Assembly: GCA_004555265.1 (NCBI GenBank)
Contig: SFIQ01000003.1
Span: 62,001-126,000, forward strand
DNA length: 64,000 nt
Direction of reading: 5' to 3'
DNA from: Ruminococcus sp.
GTDB lineage: Bacteria; Bacillota; Clostridia; Oscillospirales; Acutalibacteraceae
This document shows positions 7,905 through 16,177 of this stretch, piece by piece. A program made the translations under genes and the position numbers. Under the pieces are notes generated by a model, which had not been told where the DNA came from, made no database searches, and saw only the letters and a list, made by a program, of their open reading frames with translations. Every line of letters begins with the position of its first letter. The first letter of the stretch is position 1.

Positions 7905-10730
7905 TTAGTCATTCTCGCAGAATTCTGCGACAGATACGCTTTGGTCGTTGAAAAAGTATTTTCCGCCGCCGCGCACAATTTCTTTTTCTATTATAGCATC
8001 TTCCGCACGGTTTGCAAGTGCGGGATATGCAGTTTGCAAATCTGCAAATACGGTTTCGGCAGATACCGCCTTCGCACCGCACAACGCGGCAAGTGCCGCA
8101 AGCGCGGTCGGGAGTTGTGACGAAATTGCCGCACGCTGTACGGCTTTCGTTTCGCCTTTCAGGTAAGTGCCGCTGTTTGCAGTGAAAGGCGCCGTGAAAA
8201 TCTGCGTGTCTGCAAAATCCGCATAGGCATTGGAGAGCAGAACGGTATATTCTGCCGACACAGCATCATGCTTTTTGCAATCGAGCAGAATTGCAAGTTT
8301 TTCACCTTTGTATTCGGAAACGGGCGTAATCCCAAGCAGTTTCGCGCCGTCCTTTGCGGCGGAAAATTCCGTCATATCGGCATACGCGGCGGGAAAATGC
8401 TGTTTTGCAAAATACAGTTCTTCCATCGTTGCCGTCGGACCGAGTACCACAGCCACGCTGTCACCGTATTTCTTTACCGTATCGGCAATTTCCGCAAGTT
8501 TTTCGGGGGACACGGGCGGCAGTTGGTTGTTCGCCGAGAATATCCCGAAACGACCGCCTTTGCAAAGCAAGCCCTTGTCGCCCGCAGGGAGCGAACGCAT
8601 TACGGTTTTGCCCACAAAACGCAAATCGGTTTTGCAAAGCGCCGAACAGAAGTTGCAAACGGACGAAACGCTGTTTTCCTTGACGGGCACGCGTTTGATA
8701 ACCGGCTCTTTTTCACGCAAAGCGCCTGTCGGACAAACGGTGACGCACTGCCCACAGAACATACAGTTGCTTTCTTCCAACGGCAAGCCGAATTCGGGGC
8801 TGACGATTGTATGAAACCCTCTGCCGATAAGCCCCAAATTGGTTTTGCCCATAGCCTCTTCGCAAACGCGCACGCAAAGACCGCACAAAATGCATTTGTC
8901 GGTATTGCGGGAAATCAGCGAGTTGACATTTTCCTCGTTGCGCTGATGTTTTTCGCCCGCAAACCGCGCGGGATTTACATCGTATTGGTTGGCGTAAGAA
9001 ATCAATTTACATTCGTAATAATCGTGGCAACCGCATTCAAGGCAACGCAGAGCCTCTTTCTTTGCCGCGTCCTCCGAAAAACCGAGAGAAACCTCTTTGA
9101 AATTGGTTTTGCGGTCTTCGGCAGACAGTTGCGGCATTTTGGCGCGCGGCGCTTTCGGGAATTTGTCGAAAAATTCGGGCGCCGGATTGCGCTCTACAAA
9201 ATACGGTTTTTTGTAGCGTGCCGCTTCGCCGTTTAAATAGCGGTCTACAATCACCGATGCCTTCTGCGCCTCACCGATTGCGGCAATCGCAATCGACGCA
9301 CCGCGGTTGGTCATATCGCCCACGGCAAATACGCCCTCTTCGGAAGTGCGGAATGTTTCTTCATCGGCGGCAACGGTGTTGCGTTTGGTCGCTTCAACGC
9401 TTTCAAAGCCTTCTAAATTCGGATACTGCCCGATTGCCATAATCACGGTATCTAAGGGCAGTTCCTCGGTTGCGCCCGCAATCGGCTCCGGGCGGCGTCT
9501 GCCGCTTTGGTCAGGCGCACCGAGTTGCATTTTTTGCAGTACCGCAACCACTTTTCCGTTTTCCTCTTTGAATGCAATCGGAGAGGTCAGATACTTAAAC
9601 TGTACGCCCTCTTCCTCGGCTTCTGAAATTTCCACATCTTCGGCGGGCATTTCGTCACGCGTGCGGCGATAAATGACATACACATTTTCCGCGCCCAACC
9701 GCACCGCGGTACGGCAGGCATCCATTGCCGTGTTGCCGCCGCCGACGATTGCCACGGTTTTGCCGATGTCGGCAGGTGCACCTAAGGCAACGGTACGCAA
9801 AAAGTCAATGCCGCCGAGCACTTTTTCGCTCTCCTCGCCCGGCACACGCATTTTACTGCTGCTCCAAGCGCCCGCCGCCAAAATCACAGCGTCGAAGTCT
9901 TTTTGTAAATCGGCAAGGGAAACATCTTTCCCGATTTGCACATTGTTTTTCATAGTTACGCCCAATGCCGCAATTTGCGCGATTTCACGGTCTAAAAGCG
10001 CTTTCGGCAAGCGGTATTCGGGAATACCGTAGCGAAGCATACCGCCCATTTTCGGCATGGCGTCAAACACCGTGACACTGTGCCCTTGGCGGCGCAGGAA
10101 GTACGCCGCGGTAAGCCCCGCAGGGCCGCCGCCCACAACCGCAACGGTTTTGCCGCTGTCGGGCTCAACAGACGGAACATACGGCGTTGCGCTCGCCATA
10201 TCCATATCGGACGCAAACGATTTCAAAAACGCAATCGAAATAGGCTCGTCAACAAAGCGACGGCGGCACTCCTTTTCGCAGGGGTGCGGACACACTCTGC
10301 CGATGGATGACGGCAACGGGATTTTCTCTTTGATTAAACGCGTTGCCTCATTGTATTCGCCGTTGGCAATTAAGCCGACATAGCCCTGGCAGTCGGTATT
10401 CGCGGGGCAAGCCTTGGTGCAGGGCGCTTTGCAGTCGCCGTCGTGGTCGGACAAAAGCAATTCGAGCGCGACTTTCCGCGCACGCACCACGCGGTCGGTG
10501 TCGGTGTGCACCACCATACCGTCCGTCGCTTTTGTTGAGCAGGCGCGCAACAGTTTGGGCGTGCCCTCGACTTCAACCACGCAAAGCCCGCAAGCGCCGT
10601 ACAGTTCCACTCTGCCGTCATAGCAAAGATTCGGAATTTTTAAATGGTTCTGTGTTGCCGCCGTGAGGAGTGTTGTCCCCTCTTCGACGGTCAATATATG
10701 ATTATCAATGGTAATGGTAATTTTGCTCAT
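7905..10730 (-). CDS. NuoG-like/GltD-like iron-sulfur flavoprotein subunit
   Basis: 941 residues with a composite architecture. Residues 1-90 are a plant-type [2Fe-2S] domain (CYDGRVELYGACGLC). A His/Cys-rich linker with CKAPCTKACPANTDC follows. Next is a GltD-like oxidoreductase with FAD site GGGPAGLTAAYFL, pyridine-nucleotide site GGGNTAMDACR and second FAD motif FAVGDMTNRGAS. Then come two [4Fe-4S] sites (CILCGLCVRVC, CMFCGQCVTVCPTG) and a degenerate molybdopterin-type Fe-S segment (CNFCSALC). No full molybdopterin domain follows, so it is an electron-transfer or NADPH-handling subunit. Its ATG overlaps the NuoF stop (TGATG). It could belong to a Stn-type bifurcating transhydrogenase or to an NAD(P)-linked formate dehydrogenase or hydrogenase whose catalytic subunit lies elsewhere. 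Confidence 0.85.
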   Translation of the reverse strand: MSKITITIDNHILTVEEGTTLLTAATQNHLKIPNLCYDGRVELYGACGLCVVEVEGTPKLLRACSTKATDGMVVHTDTDRVVRARKVALELLLSDHDGDCKAPCTKACPANTDCQGYVGLIANGEYNEATRLIKEKIPLPSSIGRVCPHPCEKECRRRFVDEPISIAFLKSFASDMDMASATPYVPSVEPDSGKTVAVVGGGPAGLTAAYFLRRQGHSVTVFDAMPKMGGMLRYGIPEYRLPKALLDREIAQIAALGVTMKNNVQIGKDVSLADLQKDFDAVILAAGAWSSSKMRVPGEESEKVLGGIDFLRTVALGAPADIGKTVAIVGGGNTAMDACRTAVRLGAENVYVIYRRTRDEMPAEDVEISEAEEEGVQFKYLTSPIAFKEENGKVVAVLQKMQLGAPDQSGRRRPEPIAGATEELPLDTVIMAIGQYPNLEGFESVEATKRNTVAADEETFRTSEEGVFAVGDMTNRGASIAIAAIGEAQKASVIVDRYLNGEAARYKKPYFVERNPAPEFFDKFPKAPRAKMPQLSAEDRKTNFKEVSLGFSEDAAKKEALRCLECGCHDYYECKLISYANQYDVNPARFAGEKHQRNEENVNSLISRNTDKCILCGLCVRVCEEAMGKTNLGLIGRGFHTIVSPEFGLPLEESNCMFCGQCVTVCPTGALREKEPVIKRVPVKENSVSSVCNFCSALCKTDLRFVGKTVMRSLPAGDKGLLCKGGRFGIFSANNQLPPVSPEKLAEIADTVKKYGDSVAVVLGPTATMEELYFAKQHFPAAYADMTEFSAAKDGAKLLGITPVSEYKGEKLAILLDCKKHDAVSAEYTVLLSNAYADFADTQIFTAPFTANSGTYLKGETKAVQRAAISSQLPTALAALAALCGAKAVSAETVFADLQTAYPALANRAEDAIIEKEIVRGGGKYFFNDQSVSVAEFCEND

Positions 10731-12481
10731 CAGTGTACCTCCACGGCACCGAAGCGGCAGTTTTCAGCGCATTTGCCGCATTTGATGCAGATACTCGTAT
10801 CAATCGTGTGCGCCGATTTGACCGCACCCGTAATGGCACCCACGGGGCAGTTTTTGGCGCACTTTGTGCACCCGATACATTTGTCGGGGTTGATTTCGTA
10901 AGTGACAAGCGCCGTACATTCACCTGCGGGGCACTTTTTCTCGGCGATATGTGCCTCAAACTCGTCACGGAAATATTGTATCGTGGTCAGCACGGGGTTG
11001 GGCGCAGTCTGCCCCAAGCCGCACAACGCGCCGTCTTTAATCGAATAACACAGTTCTTCTAAGAGTTCAATATCGCCCGCTTGCCCGTTGCCTTCTGTAA
11101 TACGGGTTAAGACTTCAAGCATACGCTTTGTGCCGAGTCTGCAATGCACGCATTTGCCGCAGGACTCTTTCGCGGTGAAATCCAAGAAGAATTTCGCCAT
11201 GCCCACCATACAGGTGTCCTCGTCCATCACGACCATACCGCCCGAACCCATAATCGCGCCCGTTGCGCCGAGGGCTTTGTAGTCAATGACGGTGTCAAGC
11301 AAATCTGCGGGAATACAACCGCCCGACGGACCGCCCATTTGCACGGCTTTGAACTGTTTGCCGCCGCGAATGCCGCCGCCGATGTCAAAAATAACATCGC
11401 GCAAGGTTTTGCCCATCGGGATTTCGACCAAACCGCCGCGGCGGATTTTGCCCGTGAGCGCAAAGACCTTTGTGCCCTTACTGCCCTCGGTGCCCATCGC
11501 GGCAAATTTTTCGCCGCCGTTTAAGAGAATCCACGCAACATTCGCGAAAGTTTCGACATTATTGATATTCGAGGGTTTGTGCCAATAGCCCGCCTGCGCC
11601 GGGAAAGGCGGCTTTAAGCGCGGCATACCGCGACTGCCCTCCAAAGACTCAATCAGCGCGGTTTCTTCACCGCAGACAAACGCGCCTGCGCCCGCTTTAA
11701 TGCGCATTTTGCAGGAGAAATCGCTCCCGAAAATGTGCGCGCCGAGGTACCCTTTTTCTTCGGCTTGCTTGATGGCGTTTTCTAAGCGTTTAATCGCCAA
11801 CGGATACTCCGCACGAACATAGACAATCGCCTCTTTTGCGCCGATGGCATACGCGCCGATGAGCATACCCTCAATCAGCGAATGGGGGTCGCCCTCGATA
11901 ACAGCTCTGTCCATAAATGCGCCGGGGTCGCCCTCGTCGGCGTTACAGATTAAATATTTTTCGTTGCCCGCCGAGCTTCTTGCGGCGTTCCACTTAAACC
12001 AAGTCGGGAACCCCGCGCCGCCGCGCCCGGCAAGCCCTGAAATTTTGATTTCTTCAATCACCTGTTCGGGTGTCATTTCAAAGAGCACTTTACGAATGGC
12101 TTTGTAGCCGTCCGTGGCTTCGTAATCGGAAAGTTCTTCGGGGTTAATCACACCGCAGTGGCGAAGTGCAATACGGGTTTGTTTTGTGAGAAACGCGGCG
12201 TCCTCATCGGAAATCACCAAATCCGAGACGCTTTGCAAATCCCCCGATTTTACGGCGTTTGCGATGCGCTCGGCGTCTTCTGCCGTCACTTTTACAAGGC
12301 GGGTTAAATTGTTTTCTTCATCATATATATCGACAATCGGCTCTAAGAAGCACATTCCGTTACAACCCGTAACGGTTAAGGTGAACACCTTGTCGCCGTT
12401 TTGCACTTTCAGTGCGTCATACACTTTTTGCGCGCCTGCGGCAATGCCGCAGCTGCCCGCACCGACAACGACCTTCATCAT
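10730..12481 (-). CDS. NuoF-like NADH/FMN subunit with ferredoxin domains
   Basis: 583 residues. An N-terminal thioredoxin-like [2Fe-2S] domain (about 1-95, VTGCNGMCF) is followed by the NuoF core. The core shows the NADH/FMN motif GRGGAGFPTWFKW, the ICNADEGDPGAFMDR loop and the Fe-S motif SCGKCVHCRLGT. The C-terminus carries a 2x[4Fe-4S] ferredoxin (CIGCTKCAKNCPVG, CIKCGKCAENC). This is the HydB/HndC-type layout of soluble bifurcating hydrogenases and related complexes. It overlaps nuoE by four bases (ATGATGA) and the NuoG/GltD gene by one. The expected reaction is NAD(H) exchange with ferredoxin and a third partner; bifurcation is inferred, not shown. Confidence 0.92.
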   Translation of the reverse strand: MMKVVVGAGSCGIAAGAQKVYDALKVQNGDKVFTLTVTGCNGMCFLEPIVDIYDEENNLTRLVKVTAEDAERIANAVKSGDLQSVSDLVISDEDAAFLTKQTRIALRHCGVINPEELSDYEATDGYKAIRKVLFEMTPEQVIEEIKISGLAGRGGAGFPTWFKWNAARSSAGNEKYLICNADEGDPGAFMDRAVIEGDPHSLIEGMLIGAYAIGAKEAIVYVRAEYPLAIKRLENAIKQAEEKGYLGAHIFGSDFSCKMRIKAGAGAFVCGEETALIESLEGSRGMPRLKPPFPAQAGYWHKPSNINNVETFANVAWILLNGGEKFAAMGTEGSKGTKVFALTGKIRRGGLVEIPMGKTLRDVIFDIGGGIRGGKQFKAVQMGGPSGGCIPADLLDTVIDYKALGATGAIMGSGGMVVMDEDTCMVGMAKFFLDFTAKESCGKCVHCRLGTKRMLEVLTRITEGNGQAGDIELLEELCYSIKDGALCGLGQTAPNPVLTTIQYFRDEFEAHIAEKKCPAGECTALVTYEINPDKCIGCTKCAKNCPVGAITGAVKSAHTIDTSICIKCGKCAENCRFGAVEVH

Positions 12482-12981
12482 TGCGCGTCCTCCTTTGCTT
12501 TTTCCCGAAGATCTGCCAAAATCGCACGGGTTTTTTCCGGCGTTAAACTGCCGTAGGTTTCCTCGTTAATCATCATCACAGGCGAAAGACTGCAACAGCC
12601 CAAACACGCCACATTTTTTAAAGTGAACAGGCCGTCTTCGGTGGTTTCGCCGTCGCGAATGCCCAACGCTTCCGTAATGGTTTTTTCAATCAAATCCGAG
12701 CCGTTGACATGGCACGCCGTGCCCTTGCAAAGCATAATCAAATACTTGCCGACGGGCTGTAAGCGAAACTGGGTATAAAATGTTGCCACGCCCATAATTT
12801 TGGCGGGCTTTATGCCCGTGCGCGCGGCAATGTGCCGGATGACATCTTGCGGGAGATACCCATAAATCTCCTGTGCGTGCTGTAATATGGTAATGAGACT
12901 TCCTTTTGTCTCTGCATATTGCGTGAGTACGGGCTCTAAAAGCGACAAATCACTTTGGACCTGACTGCATAAACACTCCAT
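12478..12981 (-). CDS. NuoE-like [2Fe-2S] subunit
   Basis: 167 residues of the complex I 24-kDa/HydC family. It has a helical bundle with LPQDVIRHIAARTG and a thioredoxin-like fold with four cluster cysteines in CKGTACHVNG and ACLGCCSLSP. It is the first gene of the three-gene redox operon, with a good AGGAGGAAACAAA ribosome site. A minus-strand promoter at 13051-13023 and the large inverted repeat at 13076-13104 lie upstream. Confidence 0.93.
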   Translation of the reverse strand: MECLCSQVQSDLSLLEPVLTQYAETKGSLITILQHAQEIYGYLPQDVIRHIAARTGIKPAKIMGVATFYTQFRLQPVGKYLIMLCKGTACHVNGSDLIEKTITEALGIRDGETTEDGLFTLKNVACLGCCSLSPVMMINEETYGSLTPEKTRAILADLREKAKEDAQ

Positions 12982-13022
12982 TTTGTTTCCTCCTGACTAA
13001 ACTGCGGAATTATGCGTATATT

Positions 13023-13051
13023 ATGATAATATAAAAAGCGCGTAATTGCAA
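13023..13051 (-). promoter_or_regulatory. probable promoter of the NuoEFG-like operon
   Basis: On the minus strand TTGCAA (13051-13046) and TATCAT (13028-13023) are separated by 17 bases, about 40 bases before the NuoE start. This is a reasonable sigma-A match with two weak positions. The inverted repeat at 13076-13104 lies just upstream. Confidence 0.5.
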
Positions 13052-13075
13052 TTTGAATTTGTTGTCAAAAATGCA

Positions 13076-13104
13076 GAAATTTGTCGATTTTCTCGACAAA
13101 TTTC
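13076..13104. promoter_or_regulatory. perfect inverted repeat, probable operator between divergent genes
   Basis: GAAATTTGTCGA (13076-13087) and TCGACAAATTTC (13093-13104) are perfect complements with a 5-base spacer. The right arm covers the -35 box of the PHP gene promoter, and the whole repeat lies 25 bases upstream of the predicted NuoE promoter. This is where a repressor or redox sensor could control both genes. The TTGT...ACAA ends recall Rex sites, but the core differs. Confidence 0.65.
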
Positions 13105-13121
13105 AATGGGTGTTGTATAAT
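13093..13121 (+). promoter_or_regulatory. promoter of the PHP gene
   Basis: TCGACA (13093-13098), a 17-base spacer and a perfect TATAAT (13116-13121). The -35 box is inside the right arm of the inverted repeat. Confidence 0.75.
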
Positions 13122-13150
13122 AGTACGCGAAAATACGGGAGATGAAACCA

Positions 13151-13831
13151 ATGGAACGCTTTTTTACGGAATTGCACGCGCATACAAGCGACACCAGCCG
13201 TTGCGGCGAGGTGTGTGCAAAGGATTTGGTTGCGCTGTATAAAGCGGCGGGCGCGAGCACCGTGGTGATGACAGACCATCTAAGCCCGAGTACCTTTGAA
13301 GCATCCAAAGGCACCGACCTTTCTTGGGCGGAAAAGATAGACATTTTTTTGCAGGGCTACCGCAATGCGAAAGCGGCGGCAGGCGACGAACTGACCGTAC
13401 TGCTCGGCATGGAACTGCGGTTTGACCGCAAAGGCGACAACAACGATTATTTGGTCTATGGCGTCACAGAGGAATTTTTATATCAAAATCCTGACCTGTT
13501 AAAGATGCGTCTTGCCTCGTTTTCAAAATTGGCACACAAAAACGGTCTTTTGATTTTTCAGGCGCACCCGTTTCGGAACGGTATGCACATTGTCAATCCC
13601 GAATATTTGGACGGCGTGGAAATTTACAACGCCTGCGTGCGGCACAATTCGCGCAACGCGATTGCCGAAAAATGGGCAAAATTACACAAGTTGCGCGGCA
13701 GTGCAGGTTCGGATTTTCACAGGGCGGAAGATGTGGCGCGCGGCGGCATTTTGACGGACAAAAAAATCGAAACGAATGCCGATTTGTTGGAAGTGTTAAA
13801 AAGCGGAAACTTTACCGTATACAAAAAATAA
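13151..13831 (+). CDS. PHP-domain metal-dependent phosphoesterase
   Basis: 226 residues from the ATG at 13151, preferred over the ATG at 13142, which almost touches the GGGAG ribosome site. The PHP metal ligands are visible: LHAHT at the N-terminus, MTDH near residue 39, the GMEL segment, QAHPFR and the C-terminal GSDFHR. Such proteins hydrolyse phosphate esters (histidinol-phosphate, nucleotides or nucleic acid ends). The substrate cannot be set from the sequence. It is transcribed alone, divergent from the NuoEFG-like operon, and ends in a terminator hairpin. Confidence 0.88.
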   Translation: MERFFTELHAHTSDTSRCGEVCAKDLVALYKAAGASTVVMTDHLSPSTFEASKGTDLSWAEKIDIFLQGYRNAKAAAGDELTVLLGMELRFDRKGDNNDYLVYGVTEEFLYQNPDLLKMRLASFSKLAHKNGLLIFQAHPFRNGMHIVNPEYLDGVEIYNACVRHNSRNAIAEKWAKLHKLRGSAGSDFHRAEDVARGGILTDKKIETNADLLEVLKSGNFTVYKK

Positions 13832-13849
13832 ATGCGATACAAAACGCCA

Positions 13850-13887
13850 AAAGCAGTGTTTCAAATATGAAACACTGCTTTATTTAT
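13850..13887 (+). terminator. terminator after the PHP gene
   Basis: AAGCAGTGTTTC (13851-13862) pairs perfectly with GAAACACTGCTT (13869-13880) and is followed by an A/T-rich tail. Confidence 0.75.
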
Positions 13888-13940
13888 ACAACTTGCATAA
13901 ATTTACCACCAAATATTTTATATTGTTCACAAAAAAAGAA

Positions 13941-13969
13941 TTGCTTTTAGCAAGAAAGCGTGCTATAAT
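13941..13969 (+). promoter_or_regulatory. promoter of the dockerin gene
   Basis: TTGCTT (13941-13946), 17 bases, TATAAT (13964-13969). It starts a leader of about 70 bases ending in an AAGGAG ribosome site. Confidence 0.7.
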
Positions 13970-14044
13970 ACTGCGAAAAATCAGTATTAAAATACGGATT
14001 GACCGCAAATCGTGTTCAATTCGCTTACCAAAGGAGATGGAAGT

Positions 14045-15244
14045 ATGACCAAAAATATACCGTTTCGCAAGCGTATTTTCTGTACCGTTTTGAGCATCTT
14101 ACTTGTGCTGACCTGCGTTTGTATTTTTCCTGCATCGGCAGAAGCAGAGATTTGGGACGGCAGTACCGCCGCGGCTTATGCGGGCGGCACAGGCACGGCA
14201 GACGACCCCTATCAAATCGAGAACGGCGCACAGCTCAAAAAGTTTTCGGACGAAGTCAACAGTGGGGCAACAGCCGTTTGTGCCGTGTTGACAAAGGATA
14301 TTGTGCTCAACGAAGGCACGCTGACCGCAGATACGCAAAACGCCAATATTTGGGTGCCTATTGGTGATTTTTCCAAAAAATACAGCGGCACTTTTGACGG
14401 GCAAGGCCACACCGTGCGCGGTCTTTTCAAACCGGAAATGGATTATGCGGTATTGTATATCGGGTTGTTCGGCTACATTGACGAAACGGGTGTAGTCAAA
14501 AATGTCGGCGTCACGGACAGTTACCTCGTCGGCATGACCGCCGGAAATATTGCCGCATACAATTTAGGTACAATTACAAATTGTTTCGTAGCCGCAAGCA
14601 CCATCACTTCCAACTGGGGAAATTGCGGCGGTATCGTCGGCGGGAACGACAACAACGGCACGGTGAAAAACTGCTATTCCACCGCAACGGTTTGGGTGGA
14701 TACAAGTGCGGGATATGACCCATCGATTTACGGCGGTATCATCGGGTATAACGGAAACACAGCCGAAGACGCCATTGAAAACTGCTATTATGACGCGGCA
14801 AAATGCGAAGGCACCTTTGTTGCGGGCACAGCCGTTGACAGCAATGCATTCGCAAGCGGTGCGGTTGCCTATTTGTTACAGCAAGCCCAGGCGAATCCTG
14901 CGCAACAGGTTTGGGGGCAAAAATCCACCGTTGCAGGCGCTTCCCCGATTTTAACTGCGGAGGAAATCTATAAAGTTCGTCCTGTTCTCAATGCCGCAGG
15001 CGAAACCGTAAGTTACACCGTACATTTCTTTGGCGATGTGAACAATGACGGTGTTGTCACAGCGGACGATTACCCGCTGTTGATTGAAAATATGTGGACA
15101 AAGCCGAGCGATAAAACCGCCGTACTGTCGGGCGATATAAACCGTGACGGCGTAATCGACGCCTTTGACGCGGCGAATTTGAATTTACTGCTGACGGGTG
15201 CATACGCGTTGCAAATTGACGAAACCGGCGCATTACAGGCGTAA
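14045..15244 (+). CDS. secreted GLUG-repeat protein with C-terminal dockerin
   Basis: 399 residues from the ATG at 14045 (AAGGAGATGGAAGT upstream). A signal peptide covers residues 1-36 (LVLTCVCIFPASAEA). The middle holds GLUG-type beta-helix repeats: GTADDPYQIENGAQL, YSGTFDGQGHTVRGLF, GLFGYIDETGVVKNVGV, NCGGIVGG. The last 65 residues are a type I dockerin with two calcium loops, GDVNNDGVVTADDY and GDINRDGVIDAFDA. Dockerins attach proteins to cohesin scaffolds of cellulosome-like complexes. No catalytic domain is evident, so it may be an adhesin or carbohydrate-contacting subunit. It is a single-gene unit bounded by its own promoter and terminator, and no cohesin gene lies in the window. Confidence 0.88.
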   Translation: MTKNIPFRKRIFCTVLSILLVLTCVCIFPASAEAEIWDGSTAAAYAGGTGTADDPYQIENGAQLKKFSDEVNSGATAVCAVLTKDIVLNEGTLTADTQNANIWVPIGDFSKKYSGTFDGQGHTVRGLFKPEMDYAVLYIGLFGYIDETGVVKNVGVTDSYLVGMTAGNIAAYNLGTITNCFVAASTITSNWGNCGGIVGGNDNNGTVKNCYSTATVWVDTSAGYDPSIYGGIIGYNGNTAEDAIENCYYDAAKCEGTFVAGTAVDSNAFASGAVAYLLQQAQANPAQQVWGQKSTVAGASPILTAEEIYKVRPVLNAAGETVSYTVHFFGDVNNDGVVTADDYPLLIENMWTKPSDKTAVLSGDINRDGVIDAFDAANLNLLLTGAYALQIDETGALQA

Positions 15245-15262
15245 AACCATACAGACAAACAA

Positions 15263-15299
15263 AAACAGCGTTTCGGTTTTTCCGAAACGCTGTTTTTTT
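15263..15299. terminator. bidirectional terminator between the dockerin gene and proC
   Basis: The stem AAACAGCGTTTCGG/CCGAAACGCTGTTT has a T run on the plus strand and an A run on the other side, so it can serve both convergent genes. Confidence 0.85.
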
Positions 15300-15316
15300 C
15301 TGCTTTTTATGACGGT

Positions 15317-16114
15317 TCACAGTTTTTTATCCTTTTGCAACGCCGCATCCACCGCGCGGGTGACGGCGGCGTCCAAGCCGTCCGCCTGCAACGAGGCGAC
15401 GCCCTCAATCGTCGTGCCGCCCGGCGAGCAAACACGATCCACAAGTTCCCACGGGTGCGCACCGCTTTCCAAAATCTGTTTGGCGCTCCCCAACACGGTT
15501 TGCGCCGCGATTTTCAAGGCGTCCGCTTTCGCCATACCGTTTTTCACACCCGCGCGCGCGAGTGCGTCAATAAACATGTAACTGTATGCCGGCGCACAGC
15601 CCGCCAGTACCCCGAACAGCGGAAAACTCGTTTCGGGCAGGCACATCACCTCGCCGAACGAGGCACAGAGTTTTTGCGCCAAATCCTTTTGGCGCTCCGT
15701 CACCGCTTCGTTAAAGCAATAGGCGCTCATCGCCGCACCGACCGTTGCATTGATATTCGGCATGACACGGACAATCGCCGCGTCATAGTTTAACAGCCCT
15801 TGTATAAACGCAATCGTTTTGCCCGCCGCAATGGAGATAAGCAACGGATTTTTTCTTTGCAAATCGTCAGAAATTGCGGGCAGTAAGCGTTCAAACACAT
15901 TGGGCTTGACTGCCAGCACCACCGCATCGGACCGCGCAATCAAGTCTTTTTCGTCTTTTGCCGCCGAAATGCCGAGTTCGTTTTGTAACGCGGCGGTTTT
16001 GGCGCTGTCCAAATCAAACGCGCACAAATCGTCTGCCGCAAATGCGCCCGAACGCACCGCACCGCGCAAAATCGCGGAAGCCATATTGCCCGCACCGATA
16101 AAGCCGATTTTCAT
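15317..16114 (-). CDS. proC: pyrroline-5-carboxylate reductase
   Basis: 265 residues of the P5CR family. It has an N-terminal Rossmann fold (IGFIGAGNMASAILRG), the AVKPNVF strand, VRVMPNINATVG and the C-terminal signature with GGTTIEGVASL that forms the proline-side active site. It makes the final NAD(P)H reduction to L-proline in the cytoplasm. A terminator separates it from mscL upstream, so it should have its own start, although no clear promoter was found in the 12 bases left after that hairpin. Confidence 0.96.
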   Translation of the reverse strand: MKIGFIGAGNMASAILRGAVRSGAFAADDLCAFDLDSAKTAALQNELGISAAKDEKDLIARSDAVVLAVKPNVFERLLPAISDDLQRKNPLLISIAAGKTIAFIQGLLNYDAAIVRVMPNINATVGAAMSAYCFNEAVTERQKDLAQKLCASFGEVMCLPETSFPLFGVLAGCAPAYSYMFIDALARAGVKNGMAKADALKIAAQTVLGSAKQILESGAHPWELVDRVCSPGGTTIEGVASLQADGLDAAVTRAVDAALQKDKKL

Positions 16115-16125
16115 AGTATCACACC

Positions 16126-16165
16126 TTTAAAAACAACTGCGCGCACCGAAGACGGCACGCGCAAG
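16126..16165 (-). terminator. terminator after mscL
   Basis: A minus-strand stem, TGCGCG/CGCGCA class (16163-16158 with 16143-16138), is followed by a U-rich tract (TTGTTTTT). Confidence 0.65.
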
Positions 16166-16177
16166 CCGATATTTTTC

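Noticed and set aside
8268..9236. 322-residue plus-strand open frame antisense to the NuoG/GltD gene
   Set aside because: The opposite strand carries multiple Fe-S and flavin motifs. This frame is the mirror of a GC-skewed codon pattern.
13076..13104. Rex-binding site
   Set aside because: The TTGT/ACAA ends fit, but the consensus TTGTTAA-NNNN-TTAACAA is not matched and the spacer is five bases.
13021..13344. 107-residue minus-strand frame across the divergent promoter region
   Set aside because: It would cover the promoters, the inverted repeat and the start of the PHP gene. It has no ribosome site.
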